Positions 1-8,802 of a DNA stretch of 64,000 nt are shown in pieces. The position numbers and the translations under genes were made by a program. Position 1 is the stretch's first letter, and each line of letters starts with the position of its first letter. The notes under the pieces are model-generated. The model saw nothing but the letters and a program-made list of their open reading frames with translations. It did no database searches and was not told the DNA's origin. Origin of the DNA: Psychrobacter pasteurii (GTDB lineage Bacteria; Pseudomonadota; Gammaproteobacteria; Pseudomonadales; Moraxellaceae); contig NZ_FUGD01000065.1 of NCBI RefSeq assembly GCF_900162815.1, forward strand, positions 22,575 through 86,574. Reading direction: 5' to 3'.

Positions 1-877
1 CGGTAGTGCCTTTTTTATCGGTTACGCCATTTACCACAGCCACTGGGCTTTCTGACTTAATAGAATAGTCTGGATAAACGATGTCTACTTGACCTTTACC
101 AAACTGAGTAGCGGCTAAGTTTGATTCGTTTTCAAAGGTAATTAACACATCACCGATGTTACGCTGAACGAAGGTTGTGGTCGCAGCACGGCCACCGTTT
201 TCATAAACTTTGACGTTCTTTAATAAGTCTCTTACGTACGCTTTGGTCTTGTCTTCATCTTTATTGAAAGTATGTAGACCATAGCCATAAGCGCCTAAGA
301 AGGCATAACGACCATTACCGGTAACCTTTGGGTTAGCCATAACAATCTCAACACCTGGCTTGGTTAAGTCGTCCCAGCCTTGAATGCCTTTTGGATTGTC
401 TTTACGCACTAAGAATACGATGGTACTGGTAAAAGGTACTGAGTAATCAGGGAAAGCGTCAGTCCAGTCGTCCGCAACCAAGCCTTTTTTCTGTAATAGC
501 TCAATGTCAGAGCCTTGGTTCATAGTAGCTACGTCAGCTTGTAGACCGTTTGCTACCGATAGCGCCTGCTTACTTGAGCCACCATGTGACTGGTTTACAC
601 TGATTTTGGCGCCTGGGTGTAGCTCTTGGTAGTGCTTGACGAACATTGGGTTGTAATCTTTGTAGAAGTCACGCGCCACATCATAAGAGACGTTTAACAG
701 CTCAATGTTTTGGCCCTCTGCACTAGCGGCTGCACCGTCAGTGGTGTCTGCTGCTGTGTCTTCTTTTTGACCACCACAAGCGGTTAAGCCTAAAGCTAAA
801 GTCGCTACAGTAGTAATAGAGGCCAGCTTAGCTGCCTTAGAAAAAGGGGTTTGTCCGAATTTAATGGTTATCGCCAT
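1..877 (-). CDS. sbp: Sulfate ABC transporter substrate-binding lipoprotein (partial)
   Basis: This is the periplasmic binding protein of a sulfate/thiosulfate ABC importer. It runs off the left window edge, so about 292 N-terminal residues are visible and the C-terminus is missing. The ATG at 877 follows an AAGGATAT ribosome site. The N-terminus is hydrophobic and ends in a lipobox-like LTACGG, so a lipid-anchored form is likely. The family hallmarks SYDVARDFYKDYN, VNQSHGGSSKQA, DVATMNQGSDI and NPKGIQGWDDL are all readable. Sulfate reduction genes lie about 9 kb away in the same window, which fits the assignment. Whether sulfate or thiosulfate is preferred cannot be told from the sequence. 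Confidence 0.93.
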   Translation of the reverse strand, partial: MAITIKFGQTPFSKAAKLASITTVATLALGLTACGGQKEDTAADTTDGAAASAEGQNIELLNVSYDVARDFYKDYNPMFVKHYQELHPGAKISVNQSHGGSSKQALSVANGLQADVATMNQGSDIELLQKKGLVADDWTDAFPDYSVPFTSTIVFLVRKDNPKGIQGWDDLTKPGVEIVMANPKVTGNGRYAFLGAYGYGLHTFNKDEDKTKAYVRDLLKNVKVYENGGRAATTTFVQRNIGDVLITFENESNLAATQFGKGQVDIVYPDYSIKSESPVAVVNGVTDKKGTT

Positions 878-1264
878 GGGTTATATCCTTCAATAAGCGT
901 TATTTGGTATTTCACATTTAAGCGCAAGCTAGAGTTAAACTAGGTTTGGATTGCTGAATCCACGGCAAAAATGTTATTTGATGGCGCCTATGCTAACAGC
1001 AGCGACATATTATGTTTAATAGCGAATAAGGCTATCTAAGTGAATAATTAGAATATACCCAACAATATGCAAGAATTATTATCAAACTTGGGGCAAGTTA
1101 TGGCATAATCGGTCTCTTTTTCTGTGTTAAATCTTGTAATAATTGTTTTTATCCGCATAATACTGATAAGCATTTGTGTTAATGAACAATGCACAGTATT
1201 TATTTGTAGCAAGGACGCTACAAATCGCAATTAAGCTATGTATAGCATTCAAGGCGGTATATTT
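878..1264. other. Intergenic region, divergent promoters expected
   Basis: This AT-rich stretch separates the sulfate-binding protein gene (minus) from a lipoprotein gene (plus). It must carry the promoters of both. A 60-codon minus-strand reading frame at 1048-1230 has no ribosome site or recognisable product and is not accepted. No convincing hairpin or repeat is seen. Confidence 0.5.
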
Positions 1265-1822
1265 ATGAACTCTATTCTGACCCCAATAGCGGTTATCAAA
1301 GTGCTATTGCTAGGTGCTTTATGCAGCAGCTCTTTGACCGCTTGTTATGTGCAGCCTCACTCTCAAGTGAGTGTCTCAGGCCAGCCTAAAGCCACGCAAT
1401 TACAGTCTGCAGCCAACCAGGCAATGCCTATGGGCCGTTATGCCAAAGTGGATAGCCCTGCTGACAGCCAACTGGTCATTGAAGTTACCAAAACCGGTAT
1501 GGCGATGCCGGCTAAAGCAGTCAAAATCAACTTAACGGCTGAGTCCACCAACGCAAAAGCCAATCAAACTGCTTGCAGCTACCAAGGTGTGGCCACGCTT
1601 ATGGGCCAAGATGCGCTACACGGCATGGTTTATACCGCGCCTATCAGCAGCATTACCACCCAAACTGATGGCACTAAGCTAAACATGACTCGTGATAAAG
1701 GGCTGATCTTCTTCCGCTTTAAAGACAATGTCTTAAGCTTAGACAGCAACAACCCTGAAGCTCTTAGCGTATTGTGTCAGGACGATGTGAAGCTAAAAGG
1801 CGACTACACTAAGCTTAAGTAA
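1265..1822 (+). CDS. Putative lipoprotein, unknown function
   Basis: This encodes a 185-residue exported protein. The ATG at 1265 is preferred over the in-frame ATG at 1238 because AAGGCGG lies just before it. The product then starts with a proper lipoprotein signal, a hydrophobic core ending LTAC (Cys at residue 18 of the longer core region). The mature part has three further cysteines and alternating polar and hydrophobic segments suggesting a beta-rich domain. I do not recognise the family. It stands alone, with 144 bases before the next gene on the same strand and no clear terminator between them. Confidence 0.75.
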   Translation: MNSILTPIAVIKVLLLGALCSSSLTACYVQPHSQVSVSGQPKATQLQSAANQAMPMGRYAKVDSPADSQLVIEVTKTGMAMPAKAVKINLTAESTNAKANQTACSYQGVATLMGQDALHGMVYTAPISSITTQTDGTKLNMTRDKGLIFFRFKDNVLSLDSNNPEALSVLCQDDVKLKGDYTKLK

Positions 1823-1966
1823 CAGATAGGCTTAAGTAGCGGATAGCTAAGTCCTAGCCCTAAGCTTAAGCCTCAGCCATAAACCTAAATAACTAGGTCT
1901 GCTTAATTACCGCCAGCTATGACCTTCTAAACCTAAGATAATGTATATGATAGAGGTGTTAGTAAG

Positions 1967-3103
1967 ATGCCTTTTGACCTACCGAAGTTAAAAACCCCTA
2001 CCCTCGCTCTAATAATGGCTGCCACACTGATGGTGGCTTGTGAGGGCAATGGCGATACGCCAACTTCAGCCCGCTCTTCTTCTTTAACCTACAATGACAG
2101 CGTTAGTGTTGATGAATTTGACGCAAACTTTGATGCAAACTATCAAAGCCAACTAGACTCACAAGACAATACTCTCGACAATCCCTTCTCTACTCCTGCA
2201 GGCGCGGCCTTAACGGCGGCTGAAGCGGTGACAGCGAATGGTTCGTCTGCGCATACTCAGACCAGCACCCAGACAAACAATCAGCCCAACACTCACACCA
2301 ATAGCCCCACTATAAACACTACTGCCTCTGCAGGCTCTGAATGCCCAATCACTGGTAATGTCATTGTCGCCAAAAGTGTACGGGTTATTGACGGTGATAC
2401 AGTAGAGGTTATCCCAACTGAAGGACCGTCTGAGCGTATCCGCCTGCTCGGTATTGACGCGCCTGAGTCCAATCAAGCCCATGGCGCTTATAGTACCCAA
2501 GTCTTGCAGCAGTGCGTCAGTCAAGGTCCAGTCACGGTAGAGTGGTTTGAACAAGATCGCTATCAGCGCCTGCTCGGTAAGGTTCGAGCTGGCGAGGTGG
2601 ACTGTAACTTAAATCAAATCAAGCAAGGCGCAGCTTGGCACTACAAGCAGTATCAAAATGGTCAGTCTGAGCGTGACCGCTTCACATACGCCAACGCTGA
2701 GGTTAATGCCCGCCAGCACGCTTTGGGGCTTTGGGCCAATGCCATAGTAACCGCCCCTTGGGATTATCGCCGCGGTAAACAAAGCAGTTATCAATTTGAC
2801 GATACTGTATATCCGGTCGAGGGCGCAAACTGCACTATGACGGGCCGCAGAACTACCAAGCACAGCAGCGTTAGTACAGCTCCGGTAAACAATACAACAA
2901 GCCAGCCCAACGCTCTGCTATCTGCCCCTGTTGTCTTACCTGACGCAGCCTCTGGCACTTTAGATTGTGGTTCTATGATTAAGAAGACTTGTTCGCAAAT
3001 GGTCTCTTGTGAGGAAGCAAAAATGCAATTGGCTTGTGGCAATACCCGTCTAGATGGGGATAAAGATGGGGTACCTTGCGAGAGTATCTGTCCTGGCGGA
3101 TAG
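1967..3103 (+). CDS. Lipoprotein thermonuclease (SNase-like) with C-terminal Excalibur domain
   Basis: This is a 378-residue exported nuclease. The signal ends in LMVAC (Cys25), so a lipoprotein is expected. A Ser/Thr/Asn-rich linker spans about residues 30-125. A staphylococcal-nuclease domain follows (about 130-265) with VIDGDTVEV (D142, D144), ERIRLLGIDAPE and YQRLLGKV, which supply the calcium and catalytic Asp/Arg/Glu/Arg set. The last 45 residues form an Excalibur-type calcium-binding module with DGDKDGVPCE and paired cysteines. The expected role is degradation of extracellular or periplasmic nucleic acid; that is inference. GAGGTG precedes the ATG, and a strong terminator follows. Confidence 0.9.
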   Translation: MPFDLPKLKTPTLALIMAATLMVACEGNGDTPTSARSSSLTYNDSVSVDEFDANFDANYQSQLDSQDNTLDNPFSTPAGAALTAAEAVTANGSSAHTQTSTQTNNQPNTHTNSPTINTTASAGSECPITGNVIVAKSVRVIDGDTVEVIPTEGPSERIRLLGIDAPESNQAHGAYSTQVLQQCVSQGPVTVEWFEQDRYQRLLGKVRAGEVDCNLNQIKQGAAWHYKQYQNGQSERDRFTYANAEVNARQHALGLWANAIVTAPWDYRRGKQSSYQFDDTVYPVEGANCTMTGRRTTKHSSVSTAPVNNTTSQPNALLSAPVVLPDAASGTLDCGSMIKKTCSQMVSCEEAKMQLACGNTRLDGDKDGVPCESICPGG

Positions 3104-3138
3104 TGCTAGCCGATAAGCCGATAAAAGCTATAAACAAT

Positions 3139-3173
3139 AAAAAAACCCAGTGCGATATCACACTGGGTTTTTT
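3139..3173. terminator. Bidirectional intrinsic terminator
   Basis: An AAAACCCAGTG/CACTGGGTTTT stem has A-runs on the left and T-runs on the right. It sits between the convergent nuclease gene and the small secreted protein gene, and can serve both strands. Confidence 0.9.
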
Positions 3174-3199
3174 GTTGTGTATTAATAAGCTATAAAAGC

Positions 3200-3547
3200 T
3201 TATTTAGCACACTTGTTGTAGTACTGACGGATGAAGTTGTCTACTTGCTGGTCTTTGTCAGCTTTTGATTTGGCTTGTGGCACTTTGTAAGCATCGGCAA
3301 TGATGTTTTTGGCTAAAGTTTGGTAAGCATCGTTATCGCTGCTGGTCTTCTTGGTCACTTGAGCCTTAGACACACCATTTTGTCTATCGTCCATGATGTT
3401 ACCGGCCAAGCTAGCAATATCTACGCAAACTTCATTAAGGTCATTGTTTGCCGCTTGTGCGCCCACAGAAGGAAGCATCATAGTTGCTGCCAATGCTACT
3501 GCGGCTAAAGTTTTGTGTTTCATATTGGTCATTGTTGACTTGGCCAT
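3200..3547 (-). CDS. Small secreted protein, unknown function
   Basis: This encodes 115 residues. A cleavable signal peptide is evident (basic N-terminus, hydrophobic core, likely cut after GAQA). The mature part of about 80 residues is mostly charged, probably helical, with two cysteines, one near each end (NEVCVDIAS and NKCAK), that could form a disulfide. AAGGA lies upstream of the ATG at 3547; internal ATGs at 3532 and 3523 would still give an export signal. I do not recognise the family. Four copies of a 16-base repeat lie directly upstream. Confidence 0.75.
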   Translation of the reverse strand: MAKSTMTNMKHKTLAAVALAATMMLPSVGAQAANNDLNEVCVDIASLAGNIMDDRQNGVSKAQVTKKTSSDNDAYQTLAKNIIADAYKVPQAKSKADKDQQVDNFIRQYYNKCAK

Positions 3548-3575
3548 AATCTAAAATCCTTGAATTTTAATATTT

Positions 3576-3639
3576 AATTGTTTGATAGTTAAATTGTTTG
3601 ATAGTTAAATTGTTTGATAGTTAAATTGTTTGACAGTTA
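3576..3639. repeat. Tandem 16-bp repeat, four copies
   Basis: Four direct head-to-tail copies of AATTGTTTGATAGTTA start at 3576, 3592, 3608 and 3624; the last has one change (GACAG for GATAG). They lie 29-92 bases upstream of the start codon at 3547, where the promoter or 5' leader is expected. The remaining 3640-3796 stretch shows nothing else I can name. Confidence 0.95.
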
Positions 3640-3796
3640 AATAGCTAGGGCATTCACCCCATTAGGTTTATTGGTTCCCAGTATATGGATATTTCATTGC
3701 TACATTCATAATTATTCGTATCAATAAGGTTGCAGTAGTAAAACTCACTGTGCCATAAGCTCAGATTCTCATAAACCAGATGCCCATAATAAGAAC

Positions 3797-3828
3797 AAAA
3801 AACCTCTTAACCTAAGCTAAGAGGTTTT
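3797..3828 (-). terminator. Intrinsic terminator of the WG-repeat gene
   Basis: The inverted repeat AAACCTCTTA/TAAGAGGTTT has a T-run on the minus strand. It lies 49 bases past the stop codon of the minus-strand gene at 3877. Confidence 0.85.
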
Positions 3829-3876
3829 AATATTTAATAGTTAGTGGTTAGCCAGTTACTTATTAGCAATGACCAG

Positions 3877-4851
3877 CTAGTAGTCTGGGCAAGCCACTGA
3901 TTTACCAGACTTGTTGATACAGACCGTTTTATCATTAATGGTCGCAACTTCTGCAACACCCTCATTAAAGACAAAATAGTTGGCACCCATATAGTTAACA
4001 CTATAGCGCTCTACGTTTTTATCAGAGTATTTAAATGGGATAATGGTTTTGTTAGCGCCGTTGATAAAACCCCATTTGCCATTTTTTAAGACGCCAGCCA
4101 GTCCTTCACTAAACGGTCTGATTTCATCATAGACAAATGGCACAGCCACCTTACCGGTCTTCGTAATAAAACCCCACTTGTTACCATCATACACGCCAGC
4201 TAGACCTTGTCTAAAGCCATAAACCCCGCCAAAGTTACCATCTAGCCCTTCATATTTTGGCGGTACTACTTCTTTACCGTTCTTGTCCAAAAAGCCCCAT
4301 TTGCCAGACTTAGACATAATAGGCGCCATACCCTCAGTCATGCCCTCAATCGTTCTATACTTACTGGTAAACGGCAGTATCACTTTGTTTGAGGTATCAA
4401 TAATACCGAATTTACCATTTTTGGCGACCACGATACGGCCCTCAGAGGCATCATTGGCCCAAGTTTCATCATACTTATCATCTGGATCAATCAGGTTGTC
4501 ATAGATAGTCGGTACCACAAGCTTACCTCGAGTATTGACGTAGCCGACCTTGTCATTTTTCATGACCGCAATGACCCCATCACTGACGGTCCAGCTTACT
4601 GAGTCATAGCCCTTTAGGCTAGCAATGACTTTACCTTGTTTATTCAATAAGGCTTGTAATTGACGGTCTTTGTTAAATCCTAAGTAATAGTCACCGTCTG
4701 AGGTGCAGTCCACTTCTGCATAACTGGTCTTAGGCGGCTTACAATCATAATAGTTGGCTTGGGCTGGCAAGGCGAAGCAAGCACTCCCAATAACAGCAGC
4801 CAGCGGAATAAGTTTGGAAGTAGCAGAAGCTAAGGTAGGCTTGGTAAACAC
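3877..4851 (-). CDS. Secreted WG-repeat protein (paralogue 1 of 3)
   Basis: This is a 324-residue exported protein built of WG repeats. The start is GTG at 4851, with AGAAGGA eight bases upstream. A signal peptide ends near LPAQA. At least five WG units are visible: GKVGYVNTRG, GKFGIIDTSN, GKWGFLDKNG, NKWGFITKTG and GKWGFINGAN, each followed by a V-I-P-type strand. The ends carry cysteine pairs, C-x11-C after the signal and C-x9-C at the C-terminus, also present in the paralogues at 5717 and 33617. The function of exported WG proteins is not established; a binding or scaffold role is only a guess. Confidence 0.85.
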   Translation of the reverse strand: MFTKPTLASATSKLIPLAAVIGSACFALPAQANYYDCKPPKTSYAEVDCTSDGDYYLGFNKDRQLQALLNKQGKVIASLKGYDSVSWTVSDGVIAVMKNDKVGYVNTRGKLVVPTIYDNLIDPDDKYDETWANDASEGRIVVAKNGKFGIIDTSNKVILPFTSKYRTIEGMTEGMAPIMSKSGKWGFLDKNGKEVVPPKYEGLDGNFGGVYGFRQGLAGVYDGNKWGFITKTGKVAVPFVYDEIRPFSEGLAGVLKNGKWGFINGANKTIIPFKYSDKNVERYSVNYMGANYFVFNEGVAEVATINDKTVCINKSGKSVACPDY

Positions 4852-5054
4852 GGCAAATTCCTTCTCATTGTATTAAGCTATTTAGGTGTTTAGGTAAAAT
4901 AAGGGAAGCAAAACTCCCTATTACTAGTGCGGATATTTCCGCTTTTTATTAAACAAATTATTGTAAAATTAGTCAATAATTAGTTTAGGGTTTTGGCTTA
5001 AGTTTTGCTTCATTTTATTTTATAGCCGCTCTTAAGGGTTAATTAGACGCTCTG

Positions 5055-5071
5055 ACGACATATATTGTCGT
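5055..5071. repeat. 17-bp palindrome in the 4852-5189 intergenic region
   Basis: ACGACA-TATAT-TGTCGT is a perfect 6+6 inverted repeat. It lies about 120 bases upstream of the gene at 5190 and about 200 upstream of the minus-strand gene ending at 4851. It could be an operator or a small hairpin. Otherwise this 338-base divergent intergenic region holds only AT-rich promoter-like sequence. Confidence 0.4.
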
Positions 5072-5189
5072 ATAACAGGCTGTTTAGATAGACTAATTTG
5101 GGTCTGTCGCTTATTATATTCATAGAGGGGCGTCTGCGTCTGCCTATCAGCATGCCCTTGTACTGCAGATGATCACTTTAGGAGTCGAT

Positions 5190-5609
5190 ATGATAAAAAA
5201 GGCAATGTTATTGTCTCTTAGCTTATTACTAGCTCCTATGGCGTTTGCGGCTTCTGAACTTGACGAGGCGTTACAGTCGGTTGGTCTGCTAAATAGCAAC
5301 TATGAATATACCCACAAAGAGTTGGTCTCTGAAGTTTTTCGCTTAGTCACCAATGATTATTCCCAGTCACTGCCTATGGACATCAATAACTACACGCGCA
5401 ATCAAAGCATGATGTTAACTCCTCATTACGGTAACGTGTCGGTGCTATATACCTTGCCTTTAACTCCCGAGGAAAGAGACTTTTTGACCGATGAGCTGTC
5501 CTCTAATGAGATCTTAAAAGAAAGCTGTCTCGACTACTATCTATCCAACAAGTTTATGCTAGCCAATCATTACACGTTGGTGTATTCCTATTCTGACCAA
5601 AACCACTGA
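5190..5609 (+). CDS. Small secreted protein, unknown function
   Basis: This encodes 139 residues. The ATG at 5190 is chosen over the in-frame ATG at 5169 because AGGAG lies at 5180-5184 and the product then opens with a textbook signal peptide (MIKKAMLLSLSLLLAPMAFA, cut before ASELDE). The mature domain of about 119 residues is acidic, with one cysteine and many Tyr/Asn residues near the end. The family is not recognised. It lies 107 bases upstream of a WG-repeat gene on the same strand, so the two may be co-transcribed. Confidence 0.75.
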   Translation: MIKKAMLLSLSLLLAPMAFAASELDEALQSVGLLNSNYEYTHKELVSEVFRLVTNDYSQSLPMDINNYTRNQSMMLTPHYGNVSVLYTLPLTPEERDFLTDELSSNEILKESCLDYYLSNKFMLANHYTLVYSYSDQNH

Positions 5610-5716
5610 CCTCTGACAGACATCAAGATGACTGCGGATACTTGCTTGGCTGCGCTTTTGAAATAACTGAAATTGAAAATTGTGCACGGTAATTTTTTTG
5701 TAAATAAGGAGATAAC

Positions 5717-6658
5717 ATGACTACCAAAGCCTCACTTTTGAAACTGGGACTATCAGGATTTTTTATGCTCTCGGCTGGCCCTGCCATGGCTTATACGGAT
5801 ATTTGCACTAAACCTAATATATCGGGGGTGTCTAAGGATTCCATGACCTGTCTAAGTAAAAACTTAGTCCTTGTATATGGCGAAAATGGTCCTGCAGCAT
5901 ATGACAGTAAGGGCAAAACCATCATACCTGCCAACCGCTATACCTACATACTTCAAGAGTCAGAGGGATTAATTGCCGTCGCAAATGAGCGTGATGGTGA
6001 TTTTTCAGCAGGCTATATTAGCCCAGCCACAGGTAAGCAAGTTATTCCGTTAAAATATCGCTCAACGGGTGAATATGATATTGGTATCAACTCCTTCAGT
6101 GAAGGCTTGGTTGCCTTATTAAATAAAGAGGATAAGTATGGCTTTTTAAATACCAGTGGTAAAACAGTCATTCCTTTTAAGTATAGTGATGCCGATAGTT
6201 TCTCAGAGGGCTTAGCAGCAGTAAGCATCAGTTCCTACGACAAAGACGGATATGCTATTGACAGTAAGTATGGTTATATAGACAAAGCTGGAAAAACCGT
6301 TGTTCCTTTTAAATATGATTACGCCGATAGTTTCTCAGAAGGACTGGCCGTTGTTCGCCAAGGCACATGGGATTCAGGAAAGTGGGGTGTTATCAATAAA
6401 CAAGGCAAAACCGTTATTCCTCTTAACCTTAAACACGCCATCGGTAAATTCTCTAACGGTTTGGCTTCAGTATTAAGAGCCGATGATACTTATGGCTTTA
6501 TTAATACCAAAGGTAAGTTAGTTATCCCCTATAACTACCTAATTGAATCTTATGAAGGCGAGTTACCCCGTTTTGAAAATGGCAAAGCAAGAGTAATAAA
6601 TAAGCAGGGTAAATCTTATTGTATTAACACTAAGGGCAATAAAGTAAGCTGTGATTAG
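5717..6658 (+). CDS. Secreted WG-repeat protein (paralogue 2 of 3)
   Basis: This is a 313-residue exported WG-repeat protein. TAAGGAG precedes the ATG, and a signal peptide ends at GPAMA. The repeats include DKYGFLNTSG, SKYGYIDKAG, GKWGVINKQG and DTYGFINTKG, each followed by a strand such as KTVIPFKY and a SEGLA segment, the usual WG repeat pattern. A cysteine pair follows the signal (C-x14-C) and a C-x9-C pair closes the protein, as in the other two paralogues. The role is unknown. A strong terminator follows directly. Confidence 0.85.
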   Translation: MTTKASLLKLGLSGFFMLSAGPAMAYTDICTKPNISGVSKDSMTCLSKNLVLVYGENGPAAYDSKGKTIIPANRYTYILQESEGLIAVANERDGDFSAGYISPATGKQVIPLKYRSTGEYDIGINSFSEGLVALLNKEDKYGFLNTSGKTVIPFKYSDADSFSEGLAAVSISSYDKDGYAIDSKYGYIDKAGKTVVPFKYDYADSFSEGLAVVRQGTWDSGKWGVINKQGKTVIPLNLKHAIGKFSNGLASVLRADDTYGFINTKGKLVIPYNYLIESYEGELPRFENGKARVINKQGKSYCINTKGNKVSCD

Positions 6659-6680
6659 ATTTAAGTATGAGTTTTTGAAC

Positions 6681-6714
6681 AAAAAAAGACGCTAAATAAC
6701 TTAGCGTCTTTTTT
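6681..6714. terminator. Bidirectional intrinsic terminator
   Basis: An AAAAGACGCTAA/TTAGCGTCTTTT stem with flanking A- and T-runs lies between two convergent genes. It abuts the stop codon of the minus-strand gene at 6716. Confidence 0.93.
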
Positions 6715-6715
6715 A

Positions 6716-7111
6716 TTACTCTGCCGACTCAACCACAGGCTGACGCTTGCCAGCTTCTAAGATAGGTAAGTTGGCTTCAGTAGGCACATAGATAACCTGA
6801 TCAATTTTACCCTCACGTAGGGCCTCACCGAAGGCACCGATAAACTCTTGCTCTCGGTATTCAGGATACTCTTTGGCAGTTTGACCGATAATTTTAATGG
6901 CTTCAGCTCTTAGCTGGGCTGACTCGAGCTCAGCTCGGGCCTGCTCAATTTGAATCATCTTTGACTGAGTAGCTTCTGCCAAAGCCGCTTTACCGCGCAT
7001 TTCTTGCGACCAGACCTTATAGAAGGGATAACCGGCCATTACCACCAGTAATAAGACCACAGCCGTTATTACGCCCATGATGGTCAATTTAACTACAGAT
7101 TCTGACTTCAT
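6716..7111 (-). CDS. Small membrane-anchored protein resembling the tail of SPFH/band-7 proteins
   Basis: This encodes 131 residues with one N-terminal transmembrane segment (about residues 9-30). A charged helix rich in Ala/Glu follows (GKAALAEATQSKMIQIEQAR... AEAIKIIGQ), and then a short conserved-looking domain ending in VIYVPTEANLPILEAGK. The helix and the VIYVP motif resemble the C-terminal part of stomatin/prohibitin-type proteins, but the SPFH domain itself is absent. It lies 44 bases downstream of the cardiolipin synthase gene on the same strand and is probably in its operon. A membrane-microdomain role is a guess. Confidence 0.75.
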   Translation of the reverse strand: MKSESVVKLTIMGVITAVVLLLVVMAGYPFYKVWSQEMRGKAALAEATQSKMIQIEQARAELESAQLRAEAIKIIGQTAKEYPEYREQEFIGAFGEALREGKIDQVIYVPTEANLPILEAGKRQPVVESAE

Positions 7112-7155
7112 ATTTTTATCCTTGTCTTGCCTTGATGTATTTTCATTCTTCTGGC

Positions 7156-8595
7156 TTATAGAACCGGACCCATAGTAGATACAATATTAATCCAAATACG
7201 GTAATAAATTGGCCAATCTCTAACCTCGTCATGAGTGACCTCAACCGAGTCTTCGATATAGCTCTGCTGACGCTCGATAATCTGTTGGGTCAGTCCTTTA
7301 TCATAAAAAATCACGTTGTTTTCATAGTTTAAGTCAAAGCTACGCAGATCTAAGTTAGTCGAGCCAACCAAGCTAATCTGATCATCAATGGTCAGCGTCT
7401 TAGCATGTAGCAGACCCGGCTTATACTCGTAAATCTTCACGCCAGCCTCAAGTAGCTGCCAGTAGTAACTGTGACTGGTGGCGGCCACAATAAAAGAGTC
7501 ATTGTGCTTAGGAAAGATAATGGTGACATCGATACCGCGATAAGCCGTGGCACAAATCATATTGATCAAAGTATAGTCCGGTACGAAATACGGCGTCGAT
7601 ATGACCAAGGACTTCTTAGCATGACCCATTAAGATACTCAAAAACTGTGGTGTGGTGCCCTGACGCTGGGTAGGCCCATCTGCGAAGACCTGAGCAGGAT
7701 AACCCTCTGGCTGCTGCTGTATCAAATAAGGAAAAGTGTCATAAGGGGTATCTGGATTCTCCATTAGCCAGTCACTGGCAAACAGCATTTGGTTTTGAGC
7801 GACAATAGGCCCTTGCACTTTTAGCATAATATCGACCCAAGGTGCGTATTTTGGCTTCACTCGAAACTCAGGGTCGGCACTGTTGCGACTGCCCACATAG
7901 CCAATCTTGCCATCGATAATCGTAATCTTACGGTGATTGCGTAAATCAATACGGCTAAACAGCAATATCTTAAAGATATTATCGATGGGTAACGCCACAC
8001 TCACCTCTACCCCAGCCTGCTTCATGCCCTCCCACAAGGGGGAACGTAGCAGCTTGCGTGAGCCCATGCCATCTACCATAGCTCGGCACTGAACCCCGCG
8101 CTTAGCCGCTCGCATTAGTGCTTCAGCGATGGCAGTTCCCATGCCATCATCTAGCCAAATATAGTACATCACGTGAATGTGATCAGTGGCGGCATCGAAG
8201 TCAGCAATCATACGCTGCTCGGTTGTCTTCGGGTCAGGCATCAGCTCCGCCTTATTGCCTAAAGTGGTATTAAAGCCATTGACCGAAGCTGAGTAAGTAA
8301 AGGCGGGTCGATACTCAGGATCAATGACCTGCTCCATGGTGTCTTTGCTGCCCATGACCTGAGGGAAGTTGCTACGTAACTGTTGGCTGATCTTATTGTA
8401 GCGGTGCTCAAAGTTAAACCCTAAGTGCACCTCCCCAAACATCCAGTACACCACAAGACCTGCATACGGCAAGATAAATAGAATAACCAACCAAACCAAA
8501 CGTGCAGGCGCTGTAAGATCGTAACGTGCCAGCACCCTAAGCGATACCGCCAGCCACGCCAATATGTGAATGCCAATCAGTATGTCTACTAACAT
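7156..8595 (-). CDS. cls: Cardiolipin synthase (phospholipase D family)
   Basis: This 479-residue membrane enzyme joins two phosphatidylglycerols into cardiolipin and glycerol. Two N-terminal membrane helices (about 1-20 and 32-52) precede two PLD domains. HKD motif 1 is NHRKITIIDGKIGYVGSRN near residue 219, and motif 2 is LLHAKTLTIDDQISLVGSTN near residue 396. Length and order match ClsA-type enzymes. The usual WxFGEVHLG-like segment follows the membrane part. The small SPFH-like gene follows in the same direction. Confidence 0.95.
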   Translation of the reverse strand: MLVDILIGIHILAWLAVSLRVLARYDLTAPARLVWLVILFILPYAGLVVYWMFGEVHLGFNFEHRYNKISQQLRSNFPQVMGSKDTMEQVIDPEYRPAFTYSASVNGFNTTLGNKAELMPDPKTTEQRMIADFDAATDHIHVMYYIWLDDGMGTAIAEALMRAAKRGVQCRAMVDGMGSRKLLRSPLWEGMKQAGVEVSVALPIDNIFKILLFSRIDLRNHRKITIIDGKIGYVGSRNSADPEFRVKPKYAPWVDIMLKVQGPIVAQNQMLFASDWLMENPDTPYDTFPYLIQQQPEGYPAQVFADGPTQRQGTTPQFLSILMGHAKKSLVISTPYFVPDYTLINMICATAYRGIDVTIIFPKHNDSFIVAATSHSYYWQLLEAGVKIYEYKPGLLHAKTLTIDDQISLVGSTNLDLRSFDLNYENNVIFYDKGLTQQIIERQQSYIEDSVEVTHDEVRDWPIYYRIWINIVSTMGPVL

Positions 8596-8740
8596 AAGTC
8601 GTCTTCCTTGATAAATGGTTCGTTAGTGAACAAGGCCCCTAAGCGGCGCTCCATGCCTAGCCCAAAAATACAGTGCGTTATAACAGCTATTATCATTATT
8701 ATTAAGTGGTTATCTGTTTTTTATTAATGTCTACTGACTA

Positions 8741-8765
8741 TAAAGCCAGCATACGCTGGCTTTAA
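8741..8765 (-). terminator. Probable terminator
   Basis: The AAAGCCAGC/GCTGGCTTT hairpin lies 38 bases past the stop of the minus-strand gene at 8803. The T-run is short, so this is weaker than the related hairpin at 9366. Confidence 0.55.
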
Positions 8766-8802
8766 TAAACTTGCTTGGATGGAATGATTTTGGCTGAAGC
8801 CA

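Noticed and set aside
1048..1230. 60-codon minus-strand reading frame upstream of the sulfate-binding protein gene
   Set aside because: No ribosome site, no recognisable signal or domain, and it overlaps the expected divergent promoter region.
2210..2554. 114-codon minus-strand frame inside the nuclease gene
   Set aside because: Antisense to a well-supported SNase coding region, with no ribosome site.
3576..3639. Possible CRISPR-like array
   Set aside because: The 16-bp units are directly adjacent with no spacers; it is a plain tandem repeat and no cas genes are present.
5055..5071. Palindrome resembling the ACGACA-N5-TGTCG motif of the TnpB element's left end (36209-36224), as a possible IS relic
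   Set aside because: Similarity does not extend beyond the palindrome itself; flanks differ, so chance or an unrelated operator is more likely.
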